DNA of 10,276 nt from Stenotrophomonas maltophilia (GTDB taxonomy: Bacteria; Pseudomonadota; Gammaproteobacteria; Xanthomonadales; Xanthomonadaceae), in NCBI GenBank assembly GCA_002364755.1, contig DEZI01000012.1, forward strand, positions 60,146 to 70,421. Direction: 5' to 3'. Made by a program: the position numbers and the translations under genes. The notes below the pieces were generated by a model. The model ran no database searches, was not told the origin of the DNA, and saw nothing but the letters and a program-made list of their open reading frames with translations. Each line of letters starts with the position of its first letter. Position 1 is the first letter of the stretch. Positions 1 through 7,447 of this stretch are shown piece by piece.

Positions 1-26
1 TTAAACCCCTCCGTCCCCTTTTTTTC
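1..26 (-). other. Sequence downstream of the beta-mannosidase, at the window edge
   Basis: Read on the minus strand, the 26 bases after the beta-mannosidase stop contain a run of A, then GGGGACGGAGGGG and TTTAA at the edge. There is no hairpin followed by T, so no terminator is visible here. GGAGGGG looks like a Shine-Dalgarno, which would suit another co-directional gene starting just beyond the window. Only the sequence is observed; the next gene is a guess. Confidence 0.35.
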
Positions 27-2645
27 TCAACGGTCGTTGAGGGTCTTTATCTTCAGGGCTTCGCGCAGCGTTACCAGGTCCACCGCGCCGCGCACGGCGA
101 TGTCGCGGGTCTCCCCCGGCAGCAGGTCCAGCAGGTTGTCTTCCACCTGCACGTCCAGGGCCCCGAAGTCGATCCATGCCGAACGCACGTAGGCCGCGCT
201 CTGCAGTCGCAACCGGTAGTGGTCGCCGTCGATGGCCAGCACCGCCTTCAATGCCTGGCGCGGCAGCATCTGGTCCTTGGCTTCGACGAAGCCAACCACC
301 TGGCGTGCACTTACCTTGCCATCCTGCAGCAGCTCGAACACCGCCACGGTGCGCTTCGGGTCGGCGCCCGCCAGCAGTTCGGCATCGGCGAAGTCGCCGA
401 CGGCTCTCACACCGGCAGCGGCCAACGTCACCGGCACCTCGCGTCGGCGCAGCACCTTGCCCTCCACGTCCATCACCCGCAGCCGCCAGCGTGCGTCCGC
501 GGCGCTACCGTCGTTGATCAGGCGCACCCGCGTGCGTCCCGCATCGCGCAGTGCTGCCAGCGTCACCGGCGCGAAGAAGCGCCGTGCGGCGAAGTGCAGG
601 GCCTTCCAGCGCCCGAGGTAATCGACGCTGGACCATGAGGCACCCGGCCATACATCGTTGAGCTGCCAGTACAGCGAACCCATCGTGTACGGCCGCGAGG
701 CGCGATGATGCAGCGCCGCCAGCGCGATGCCATCGGCCTGCATCACCTGGCTGAGGTAGACGAAATCCTCGAAATCCTTCGGCGTGCCGTAGCCCAGTGC
801 GATGTAATGCAGCAGGCGGCTGTTGCCCTCGCCGGCCATGAACTTCTGGTGCGCGCGGATCACCGGGCTGTCGATGCCCTGCTCGTCGCGGCTGGCGATC
901 TGGTCAACCGTCGCCAGCGACGGCCAGGCCTGCAGGCCGTATTCGGACATGAAGCGTGGCGTCTCGCGCAGATAGGCCTGCACCGGCAGCGCCGGATTGC
1001 CCCAGACCTGCCAGTAGTGCTTGTCGCCGCGGGTGGAATCGTTGGCCTTTTCGTCCAGATCGTTGCTGGGCGAACTGGACCAGTACGGCACGCCCAGTCC
1101 CTCCTCGCCCACCACCTGGCGCAGGTCCTTGCCGAACAGATCGACATAGCCCTGCCAGACGCGGGCAGCGAACGCAGGATCGGCGGCCTTCAGGTCGCGG
1201 CCGTGGCCCCAGTCCTTCCAGGCGGTCTCTTCTTCGTTGTTGCCACACCACAGCACGATGCTGGGGTGGTGGCGCAGCCGGCGCACGTTGTCGCGCGCCT
1301 CGGCCACCACGCTGGCGCGGAACACGGGGTCGTAGCCCGGCTGCATGCCGCCACCGAACATGAAGTCCTGCCAGACCAGCAGGCCCAGCTCGTCGGCGAT
1401 GTCGAAGAACGCGTCGTCCTCGTAGTAGCCGCCGCCCCAGTTGCGCAGCATGTTCATGTTGGCGTCGCGCGCAGCGGTCAGCACCTGGCGCAGGCGGGCG
1501 GCATCGACCCGTGCAGGGAAGGCATCGAAGGGAATCACGTTCGCGCCCTTGGCGAAGATCTCCGCGCCGTTGATGACAAAAGCGAAGCCCTGCCCGCCCT
1601 TGCCATCCTCCTCCCGCCGCAGCTCGACGGTGCGCAGGCCGATGCGCTGCTCGCGCGCCAGCTCGGCGGAACGGCCACCATCCAGGCGTGCCTGCACGGT
1701 GTAACGTTCCTGCGCGCCGTGGCCAACCGGCCACCAGCGGCGCGGATCAGCCAGTTCAACGGGAATCTCGACGGTGTTCGCCCCCGGCTTCAGCAGCACG
1801 CTGCGCTGCAGCTGGGCCACGCTGCGGCCATCCGGGTCGCGCACGTCCACAGCCACCACGGCCGAACCGGCGGCGCTGCCCTGCTCCACCTGCAGTTGCA
1901 CGGCAAGCTTCGCCTGCCGCGCATCCAGCGCATCGGTGCGAACGGCCAGGTCGGTAAGCCGGTGCGCATCCCAGGCCTGCAGGTCAACGCCACGCCAGAC
2001 GCCAGCGGTGACGTAACGCGGGCCCCAATCCCAACCGAAGTGATAGGCCGGCTTGCGTGCGAAGTTGCCGACCATCGCGTCCTTCGGCTCGTCACCGTAG
2101 GGCGAGGGATAATTGCCGGCGATCTTGTGTGGCATCGCCTCCACGCGGGGCAGCAGCGTGCGGATCGGTGAGCGGAACACGACCAGCAGCTCGTTGTCCG
2201 TGGCGCGCAGTTGCCCCTCTACACGCGCGTGCCAGGTGCGGTGCGCATTGTCCGCGCGCAGCAGCGGCTTGCCGTTGAGGGAGACCTCGGCGTAGGTGTC
2301 CAGACCGTCGAAGCGCAGTTCGGCGTTGGGCTTGGCCAGGGTGGCCGCGTCCACATCGAAGCGCGCGCGATACTCCCAGTCGGCCAAGCCGATCCATTGC
2401 AGATCGGCTTCGGCGGCGCCCACGTAGGGATCGCGGATCAGGTCGTGGGCCAGCAGGTCGGTGTGCACGCTGCCGGGCACCGTGGCCGTCCGCCACTGCT
2501 GCAGGCCCGGATGGCTGGCACCCTGGGCATCGCCGGGCGACAGGCGGAATTCCCACTGCGCCTGCAAGGGCGCAGCGGCAGCGGGGAAAGCTACCACCGC
2601 GACCAGCAGCAGGAGCAGACGGACAACGAGGGAACGACGATGCAC
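27..2645 (-). CDS. Secreted beta-mannosidase, glycoside hydrolase family 2
   Basis: Predicted 872-residue exo-beta-mannosidase that releases terminal beta-linked mannose, probably in the periplasm. A basic start followed by a leucine/valine/alanine-rich stretch (about residues 6-25) is a Sec signal peptide, with cleavage likely near the AAAAP run. Then come a GH2 sugar-binding beta-domain (about 30-215), an Ig-like domain (about 216-340), a TIM barrel (about 341-690) and C-terminal beta-domains. The acid/base motif WCGNNE puts the proton donor at E471, and FMSEYG puts the nucleophile at E568; both are typical of GH2 beta-mannosidases and set it apart from GH2 galactosidases or glucuronidases. 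The open frame extends upstream to 2876 but that part overlaps the isomerase gene. I chose GTG at 2645 because it follows AGGAG at good spacing and directly precedes the signal peptide. It is the last gene of the visible operon, 53 bases after the isomerase. Substrate is inferred: N-glycan core mannose or beta-manno-oligosaccharides. Confidence 0.95.
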   Translation of the reverse strand: MHRRSLVVRLLLLLVAVVAFPAAAAPLQAQWEFRLSPGDAQGASHPGLQQWRTATVPGSVHTDLLAHDLIRDPYVGAAEADLQWIGLADWEYRARFDVDAATLAKPNAELRFDGLDTYAEVSLNGKPLLRADNAHRTWHARVEGQLRATDNELLVVFRSPIRTLLPRVEAMPHKIAGNYPSPYGDEPKDAMVGNFARKPAYHFGWDWGPRYVTAGVWRGVDLQAWDAHRLTDLAVRTDALDARQAKLAVQLQVEQGSAAGSAVVAVDVRDPDGRSVAQLQRSVLLKPGANTVEIPVELADPRRWWPVGHGAQERYTVQARLDGGRSAELAREQRIGLRTVELRREEDGKGGQGFAFVINGAEIFAKGANVIPFDAFPARVDAARLRQVLTAARDANMNMLRNWGGGYYEDDAFFDIADELGLLVWQDFMFGGGMQPGYDPVFRASVVAEARDNVRRLRHHPSIVLWCGNNEEETAWKDWGHGRDLKAADPAFAARVWQGYVDLFGKDLRQVVGEEGLGVPYWSSSPSNDLDEKANDSTRGDKHYWQVWGNPALPVQAYLRETPRFMSEYGLQAWPSLATVDQIASRDEQGIDSPVIRAHQKFMAGEGNSRLLHYIALGYGTPKDFEDFVYLSQVMQADGIALAALHHRASRPYTMGSLYWQLNDVWPGASWSSVDYLGRWKALHFAARRFFAPVTLAALRDAGRTRVRLINDGSAADARWRLRVMDVEGKVLRRREVPVTLAAAGVRAVGDFADAELLAGADPKRTVAVFELLQDGKVSARQVVGFVEAKDQMLPRQALKAVLAIDGDHYRLRLQSAAYVRSAWIDFGALDVQVEDNLLDLLPGETRDIAVRGAVDLVTLREALKIKTLNDR

Positions 2646-2656
2646 GTGATGCTCCT
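2646..2656 (-). promoter_or_regulatory. Ribosome binding site deciding the GTG start of the beta-mannosidase
   Basis: On the minus strand CAGGAGC is followed by ATCAC and then GTG CAT CGT CGT. The AGGAG core matches the 16S anti-Shine-Dalgarno and sits about 6 bases from the GTG. No ATG is available between here and the mature protein, which makes this the only sensible start. Confidence 0.75.
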
Positions 2657-2666
2657 GGTGGTATCC

Positions 2667-2694
2667 GGTAGCGCCGGGCCATGCCCGGCGAACC
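2667..2694. repeat. GTAG-headed repetitive extragenic palindrome (SMAG-like)
   Basis: On the plus strand a GGTAG head is followed by a perfect 8-base stem CGCCGGGC, a CAT loop and GCCCGGCG, closing with AACC, which can pair with the leading GGT across a small bulge. A GTAG tetranucleotide at the foot of a GC-rich stem is the hallmark of the SMAG repeats described in Stenotrophomonas maltophilia. It fills most of the 53-base gap between the isomerase stop and the beta-mannosidase ribosome site. In the minus-strand transcript it would fold as a stable hairpin. A role in RNA stability or partial termination is possible but not shown; no T-run follows it. Confidence 0.8.
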
Positions 2695-2698
2695 TTCC

Positions 2699-3925
2699 TC
2701 AACGAACGACGTTCAACACTTCGTAGCACGCGCCCATGGTGTGGTAATCCACCTTGCCGGCCGGGCTCTTCTCGTCGCTGTACTTGCGGTTGTCGGCATC
2801 GAGGATGCGGAACCAGGCACCGTACTGGTGGTCGACGAAGTGCTCCCACGAGTACGCCCAGATGCGCTCGTACCACTGCCAGTAGCGGTCATCGCCGGTG
2901 CGTTTGGCCATCAGCGCGGCGGTGGCCAGCGTTTCGGCCTGCACCCAGAAGTACTTGTCGTCGTCGCAGACGAAGCTGTCGCCACCGATTGGCGCGCCGT
3001 CCATGCCCGGCTGGCGGCGCGATTCCAGCGCGAAGCCGTAATACAGGCCACCGCGTGCCTCGTCCCAGCTGCGCTCCACCGCCACATCGAACAGATGCTG
3101 CGCGGTCGGCACCAGCCAGTCGGCCTGCACGTGGCGGTCCAGGATCAGCAGCAGCTTGGCCCACTCGGTCTGGTGGCCAGGCTGGAAGCCCCACGGGCGG
3201 AACAGGTGCTTGGGGTTGTCCAGGTTGTAATCCCAGTCGATCTCCCAGTTCACGTCGTAGTGTTCCCAGACCAGGCCACCGGCCTTGGCGGCCTGGCGGC
3301 GGGTCATGTTGTCGGCCAGCTGCAGCGCGCGCTCCACATAGCGCTGCTCGCCACTGGCCTCGAACGCGGCCAGCATCGCCTCGCACATGTGCATGTTGGC
3401 GTTCTGCCCGCGATAGCCGGTGAAGTTCCACTGGCCATCGGCTTCGTCCTTGTACAGGCCGTGCTGCGGCTCCCAGAAGCGCGCTTCCAGCAGCTGCCAT
3501 GTCTCGTCCATCCACGTGCGGGCCTGCTCGACGCCCGCCTTCAGCGCGCAGCTGTAAGCCAGCAGCACGAAGGCCACGCCGTAGCAGTGGTTCATGTCGT
3601 CCTCGACCTTGCCATCGCGCAGGGTCCAGGCGTAACCGCCGGTGGCCGGGTTGCGGTGCACCTCGCGCAGATAGCGCACGCCGTGCTCGACCCCCTCGCG
3701 GTATTCGGCATTGCCGAATTCTCGGTAGGCCATCGCGTAGTTGAAGACGAAGCGCGTACTGCTCACCAGGTGGCGGTGGCCGGCATCGTAGATGCTGCCG
3801 TCATCACGGAAGTAGTGGAAGAAGCCGCCGTTGGGATCGATGCAGCGCGGATGGTAGAACGCCATGGTGTCGGCGATGTGCGCACGCAGGAATGCGGGCG
3901 AACGGAAATCAGGCGAGGTGCTCAT
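2699..3925 (-). CDS. AGE-family sugar isomerase, probably D-mannose isomerase
   Basis: Predicted 408-residue cytoplasmic (alpha/alpha)6-barrel enzyme of the N-acylglucosamine 2-epimerase superfamily; no signal peptide. Conserved family features are R58 in the SSTRFVFNYA segment, the N-x-H-M segment with H179, WGFQPGHQTEW with H251, and DYHTMGACYE with H395. The two late histidines match the general acid/base pair described for mannose isomerase and YihS-type aldose-ketose isomerases. Length fits these isomerases (about 400 residues). The most likely reaction is D-mannose to D-fructose. This is supported by the fructokinase directly upstream, which would consume the product, and by the mannosidases at both ends of the operon. 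The start ATG overlaps the kinase stop as ATGA, implying translational coupling; AGGA lies about 9 bases upstream. Alternatives are N-acylglucosamine 2-epimerase or cellobiose 2-epimerase, but the context and the fructokinase argue for a mannose/fructose isomerase. Confidence 0.9.
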   Translation of the reverse strand: MSTSPDFRSPAFLRAHIADTMAFYHPRCIDPNGGFFHYFRDDGSIYDAGHRHLVSSTRFVFNYAMAYREFGNAEYREGVEHGVRYLREVHRNPATGGYAWTLRDGKVEDDMNHCYGVAFVLLAYSCALKAGVEQARTWMDETWQLLEARFWEPQHGLYKDEADGQWNFTGYRGQNANMHMCEAMLAAFEASGEQRYVERALQLADNMTRRQAAKAGGLVWEHYDVNWEIDWDYNLDNPKHLFRPWGFQPGHQTEWAKLLLILDRHVQADWLVPTAQHLFDVAVERSWDEARGGLYYGFALESRRQPGMDGAPIGGDSFVCDDDKYFWVQAETLATAALMAKRTGDDRYWQWYERIWAYSWEHFVDHQYGAWFRILDADNRKYSDEKSPAGKVDYHTMGACYEVLNVVR

Positions 3926-4917
3926 GCGGAAAGGTCCTGTGCCTGCAGCAGCTGCTGCACTTCAGCGAGCGAGGGCATCGCGGCGAACGCGCCCTTGCGG
4001 GTAACGGCCAGCGCGCCCACCGCGGCGCCGAAGCGCAGCGTGGCGCCGATGGCCTGCGGGTCCTGGCAGAACGCAGCGAAGCCTGCGCCTGCGCCACCGC
4101 GCTCCAGCAGGCCGACCAGCACGCCACCGACGAAGGCATCGCCGGCCGCCGTGGTATCGACCGTGGCCACGTTGAAGCTGGTGACCTGGCCCTGCTGCTC
4201 ACGGGTGTACCAGTGCAGCGTGGCGGCACCGTCAGTGACGATGACCCAGCGCGCCTGCGCGGCCAGCAGCCGCTGAAGGACCACCTGGTCGCCCTCGGTG
4301 CCGTGCGGCGCGGCCAGGTAATCCAGTTCCTCGCGCGACAGCTTGACCAGGTCGGCGCGTTCCAGCGCCTGCCACAGCCACGGCGTCGGGTCCACGTCGG
4401 CCGGCCACAGCGCCGGGCGCAGGTTGAGGTCCAGGCTGACCACCGCACCGGCGGCGCGGGCGCGGTCCATGCCGGCGAAGGTCGCCTCGGCGATGGCCGG
4501 TTCGGTCAGGCTGTTGGAGCAGACGTGGAAGCACTGTGCGTTGTCCAGGCAGGCCGCCTGGAAATCGCTGTCACGGAACATCAGGTCGGCCGCCGGCGGG
4601 CGGTAGAAGCTGAAGCTGCGCTCGCCCGCGGCATCCAGCGCGACGAAGGCCAGCGCGGTCTTGGCCGCATCGGTACGCACGATGTAGTCGGTACCGACGC
4701 CGTGCTCGACCAGGCTCTCGGCCAGGAAGTCACCGAACATGTCGCGGCCGAGCATGCCGACGAACTGGGTCTTCGCACCCAGCCGCGCGGCGGCCACGGC
4801 GACGTTGGCCGGCGCACCGCCGGCGTACTGCAGGAACGCCCGCGGGGTGTCGGCCGAGGCCGGCGGCTGCGCTAGTAGATCGATCAAAATTTCGCCGAAG
4901 CATACAATGGCATCCAT
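3922..4917 (-). CDS. Fructokinase-like carbohydrate kinase (PfkB/ribokinase family)
   Basis: Predicted 331-residue cytoplasmic kinase transferring phosphate from ATP to a sugar hydroxyl, most likely making fructose-6-phosphate from fructose. The N-terminal strand CFGEILIDL is typical of PfkB sugar kinases. The first PfkB signature (YAGGAPANVAVAAARLG, residues 31-47) and the second signature DTTAAGDAF (254-262) are both present; D260 is the expected catalytic base in the anion-hole motif. Alanine at the fourth position of DTTAAGD, where many members have glycine, also occurs in ribokinases, so it does not argue against activity. The ATG at 4917 is used because the frame's earlier part overlaps the transporter gene and the protein core starts at once; GGGAGG lies 11 bases upstream. 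It follows the transporter stop by 7 bases and overlaps the isomerase start by 3. Fructose is inferred from the neighbouring isomerase; ribose, 2-keto-3-deoxygluconate or another ketose cannot be excluded from sequence alone. Confidence 0.92.
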   Translation of the reverse strand: MDAIVCFGEILIDLLAQPPASADTPRAFLQYAGGAPANVAVAAARLGAKTQFVGMLGRDMFGDFLAESLVEHGVGTDYIVRTDAAKTALAFVALDAAGERSFSFYRPPAADLMFRDSDFQAACLDNAQCFHVCSNSLTEPAIAEATFAGMDRARAAGAVVSLDLNLRPALWPADVDPTPWLWQALERADLVKLSREELDYLAAPHGTEGDQVVLQRLLAAQARWVIVTDGAATLHWYTREQQGQVTSFNVATVDTTAAGDAFVGGVLVGLLERGGAGAGFAAFCQDPQAIGATLRFGAAVGALAVTRKGAFAAMPSLAEVQQLLQAQDLSA

Positions 4918-4924
4918 TTCCGAC

Positions 4925-6238
4925 TCAGCCTCCCTGCGTTGCGGAAGCCGGCGTACGTGCGCCGACCAGACCGTAGAAGATGATGTAGCCGTAGCACAGC
5001 AGCGGCAGGATGAAGCTGGCCTGCACACCGATGTGGTCCGCCAGCACGCCCTGCAGGTACGGCACCACGGCGCCGCCGACGATAGCCATGATCAGCAGGC
5101 TGGAACCCTTGTTGGTCAGCGGGCCCAGGCGCTCGATGCTGAGCGCGAAGATGGTCGGGAACATGATCGAGTTGAACAGGCCGATCGCCACCACCGAGTA
5201 CAGCGCGACGCTGCCGGAGGTCATCATCGTGGTGGCCAGCAGGGCCACGTTGACCAGTGCGAAGATCGCCAGCAGGCGGCTGGGCGAGAAGCGCGCCAGC
5301 AGGGCCGAACCGGCGAAGCGACCGATCATCGCCATCGTCCAGTACGCCGACACGTAGTGCGTCGCCTGCTGTTCGCTGAAGCCGCCGATGCTCGGCATCG
5401 ACAGGTAGTTGACCAGGAAACTGCCGATCGACACTTCCGCGCCGACGTAGAAGAAGATGCCCAGCACGCCCAGCAGCAGGTGGCGCTTGCGCAGTGCATC
5501 GAAGTAGCTGTGGTGGTGGCCCTGGTCAGCCTGTTCGGTCGCATCGCTCAGCGCCGGCAGGCGGAACAGGAACACGAACAGCGCCAGCAGCACCAGCGCC
5601 ACCGCCAGGCCCACGTAGGGGCCCTGCACGGCCTGCGCCTCAGCGGCGCGGTAAGCCAGCTGCTCGGCGGCCGGCAGCGCGTTCAGTTCATCGGCGCTCT
5701 TGACCGTGTTGGACAGGATCAGCATGCCGCCGAAAATCGGCGCGATGGCCGTGCCCAGCGAGTTCAGCGCCTGCGCCAGGGTCAGGCGGCTGGAACTGGT
5801 CTGCTCCGGGCCCAGCAGCGCCACGTAGGGATTGGCGGCGACCTGCAGCACGGTGATGCCGGTGGCCAGCACGAACAGCGCGCCGAGGAAGGCGCCATAC
5901 ACGCGCAGCTCGGCCGCAGGCCAGAAGCCCAGCGCGCCGATGCCGGCGATGACCAGGCCGGCCACGATGCCTTTCTTGTAACCCAGCACGGCGACCAGGC
6001 GGCCCGCCGGCAGCGACATCAGGAAGTAGGTGCCGAAGAAGGTGAACTGCACCAGCATCGCCTTGGCGTAGTTCAGTTCGAACACCGCCTTCAGGTGCGG
6101 GATCAGGATGTCATTGAGGCAGGTCAGGAAGCCCCACATGAAGAAGATGGTGGTGACCACGGCCAATGCCTTGCCGTTGGTGACGGCCGGTGCGTTGCCG
6201 GGGGAACCCGATGGGCGGGGCGTTGCGGAGATCGGCAT
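4925..6238 (-). CDS. Sugar:proton symporter of the FHS/FucP branch of the major facilitator superfamily
   Basis: Predicted 437-residue inner-membrane protein with about 12 hydrophobic helices after a short polar N-terminus. Family marks are FFMWGFLTCLNDILIP (residues 32-47) with the N42-D43 pair in helix 1, LQVAANPYVALLG (131-143), and SIMFPTIFALSIERLG (357-372), all typical of the fucose/glucose/galactose permeases of this branch. D43 corresponds to the protonatable helix-1 aspartate known in E. coli FucP. The second acidic residue of FucP falls at or next to Q132 here, as in glucose/galactose-type members. A polar loop with a GHHH run (240-243) separates the two halves. In this operon it should import mannose, or another hexose released by the two mannosidases, for the isomerase and kinase downstream. 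The start ATG at 6238 has GAGG about 10 bases upstream. The exact substrate is inferred from context; annotations such as glucose/galactose transporter would be equally valid from sequence. Confidence 0.92.
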   Translation of the reverse strand: MPISATPRPSGSPGNAPAVTNGKALAVVTTIFFMWGFLTCLNDILIPHLKAVFELNYAKAMLVQFTFFGTYFLMSLPAGRLVAVLGYKKGIVAGLVIAGIGALGFWPAAELRVYGAFLGALFVLATGITVLQVAANPYVALLGPEQTSSSRLTLAQALNSLGTAIAPIFGGMLILSNTVKSADELNALPAAEQLAYRAAEAQAVQGPYVGLAVALVLLALFVFLFRLPALSDATEQADQGHHHSYFDALRKRHLLLGVLGIFFYVGAEVSIGSFLVNYLSMPSIGGFSEQQATHYVSAYWTMAMIGRFAGSALLARFSPSRLLAIFALVNVALLATTMMTSGSVALYSVVAIGLFNSIMFPTIFALSIERLGPLTNKGSSLLIMAIVGGAVVPYLQGVLADHIGVQASFILPLLCYGYIIFYGLVGARTPASATQGG

Positions 6239-6301
6239 GCGTTTCGCGCCTCGATGCGCGGAAGGTCGTTGTTGCGTGGAAGGAGTGTGCGTTGAAAAGG
6301 A
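6239..6301 (-). promoter_or_regulatory. Gap between lacI and transporter, with a hairpin around the transporter ribosome site
   Basis: A 63-base non-coding gap. The segment 6245-6260 is an inverted repeat, CGCGC / GCGCG, with a 6-base loop. In the transcript the loop and right stem contain GAGGCGCG, the only Shine-Dalgarno-like sequence before the transporter ATG. The hairpin could therefore mask the ribosome site, but the stem is only 5 bases and could be chance in GC-rich DNA. I see no convincing promoter. Confidence 0.35.
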
Positions 6302-7351
6302 TCAGTTCGGGCGGGCGGCGCTGCTTTCGCGGATGCGCAGCTGCACCGGGGCGACCGTGCGCTGCGGCGGCGCATCCGGGTCGTCCAGGCGCTGCAGCAG
6401 CAGTGCGGCCGCCTGCCGGCCACGCTCGCGCGGGTCGGCGGTCAGGGTGGTCAGCGGCGGCACCGCCACCGACGCTTCGGAGATGTCATCGAACCCGGTG
6501 ACCGCGAAATCGCCGCCAGGGCGGATGCCGCGCGAGTTCAGGCCAAGCATCAGCCCCAGCGCGACCGTGTCGTTGTAGCAGACCGCCGCGCTCGGCCGGT
6601 GGCCATCGACGAACAGCTCGTCGGTGCGCGCCGCGGCCTCCAGGCGGTTCGGCGCCGATTCGATCATCCAGCCCGGCGGCAGCGTCAGCCCGGCCTCGGC
6701 CAGCGCCTGCTGGAAACCGGCGCGGCGCTGGTGGCACGAGCTGGAATCGGCATGGCCGCCGAAGAAGGCGATCTGGCGATGGCCGCGTTCGATCAGGTGG
6801 CGGGTGGCGAGGTAGGCGCCATGCTGGTTGTCCAGGGTCAGGAAGTCCCAGTCGGCGCCGTCCAGTTCGCGGTTGAACAGCAGCACGTTGGCGTTGGCGC
6901 CCAGCGCCTGGCGCACCTGGGTGGCATCGCTGCCCTCGGCCGGCGACAGGATCAGGCCGGCCGGGGTGTGTTCCATCAACGTGGACAGCACCGCCTGCTG
7001 GCGCTCGGGCGATTCGCCGGTGCTGCCCAGCAGGGTGACGTAGCCGCGTCCGCCCAGGGCCTCGTCCACGCCGGACGCGAATTCGGCGAAAAACGGGTTG
7101 GACAGGTCGTTGATGACCAGCGCGATGCTCGACGAGGTGCGACGGCGCAGGTTGGCCGCCGCACGGTTGTAGACATAGCGCTGCCGGCGCAGTTCGGCCT
7201 CGACCTTGGCCCGGGTATCGACGTTGACCAGCGGGCTGCCGCGCAGCACCAGCGACACGGTCGCGCGCGAAACGCCGATGGCACGCGCGATGTCGGTCAC
7301 CGTCACCGCCTTGCCGGAACGCTTGCTGGAACTGCCGCCATTGTCGTTCAT
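6302..7351 (-). CDS. LacI-family transcriptional regulator, probably of mannoside use
   Basis: Predicted 349-residue regulator. An N-terminal helix-turn-helix (VTVTDIARAIGVSRATVSLVLRG, split here as residues 16-27 and 28-38) is followed by a hinge region with the conserved leucine in AAANLRRR (residues 65-71). A periplasmic-binding-protein-like sensor domain begins at SIALVINDLSNPFF (75-88). Sensor pocket positions usual for the family are visible: D82, the CYND segment (258-261) and GFDDI (286-290). The ATG at 7351 is preferred because the DNA-binding domain starts about 15 residues later; two ATGs about 50 bases upstream (the MM pair at 7405 and 7402) are in frame but lack a clear ribosome site. 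GGAAG sits close to the chosen start and CGGAG a little further up. The gene lies inside the operon between GH92 and the transporter. It is therefore probably co-transcribed with what it controls. The effector (mannose, fructose or a mannoside) and whether it represses are inferred. Confidence 0.93.
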   Translation of the reverse strand: MNDNGGSSSKRSGKAVTVTDIARAIGVSRATVSLVLRGSPLVNVDTRAKVEAELRRQRYVYNRAAANLRRRTSSSIALVINDLSNPFFAEFASGVDEALGGRGYVTLLGSTGESPERQQAVLSTLMEHTPAGLILSPAEGSDATQVRQALGANANVLLFNRELDGADWDFLTLDNQHGAYLATRHLIERGHRQIAFFGGHADSSSCHQRRAGFQQALAEAGLTLPPGWMIESAPNRLEAAARTDELFVDGHRPSAAVCYNDTVALGLMLGLNSRGIRPGGDFAVTGFDDISEASVAVPPLTTLTADPRERGRQAAALLLQRLDDPDAPPQRTVAPVQLRIRESSAARPN

Positions 7352-7408
7352 CGTCTTCCCGGACTCCGCTGGAGCCTCAAGCCTAATGGATCGTGACCAC
7401 ATCATGCC

Positions 7409-7439
7409 GTGCCGTTCGCTGGGTTGCCTCCAACGGCAC
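7409..7439. repeat. Inverted repeat GTGCCGTT / AACGGCAC between GH92 and lacI
   Basis: Two perfect 8-base arms (7409-7416 and 7432-7439) are separated by 15 bases. The element begins 9 bases after the GH92 stop and ends about 57 bases before the lacI start. It may be an RNA hairpin that protects the GH92 message or lowers read-through, or a protein-binding site near an internal promoter. There is no T-run, so it is not a normal intrinsic terminator. The symmetry is seen; the function is not known. Confidence 0.55.
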
Positions 7440-7447
7440 AGCACAGA

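Noticed and set aside
705..2171. Long plus-strand open frame opposite the beta-mannosidase
   Set aside because: It is antisense to a gene with clear catalytic motifs, has no recognisable domain, and is rich in His, Gln, Arg and Val as expected from the reverse of GC-rich coding DNA.
2667..2694. Intrinsic terminator after the isomerase gene
   Set aside because: The stem is strong but no T-run follows on the minus strand, and the GTAG head identifies it better as a REP-type palindrome.
2681..4276. 531-residue plus-strand open frame opposite the isomerase and part of the kinase
   Set aside because: It runs across two real genes and their junction without any domain; its composition is that of reverse-strand coding DNA.
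4739..6295. 518-residue plus-strand open frame opposite the transporter
   Set aside because: Very rich in Gln, Arg and His from complementing hydrophobic codons; no recognisable protein and it covers the intergenic gap on both sides.
7402..7405. Upstream ATG pair as the lacI start
   Set aside because: In frame, but there is no clear Shine-Dalgarno and the added residues do not belong to the LacI DNA-binding domain.
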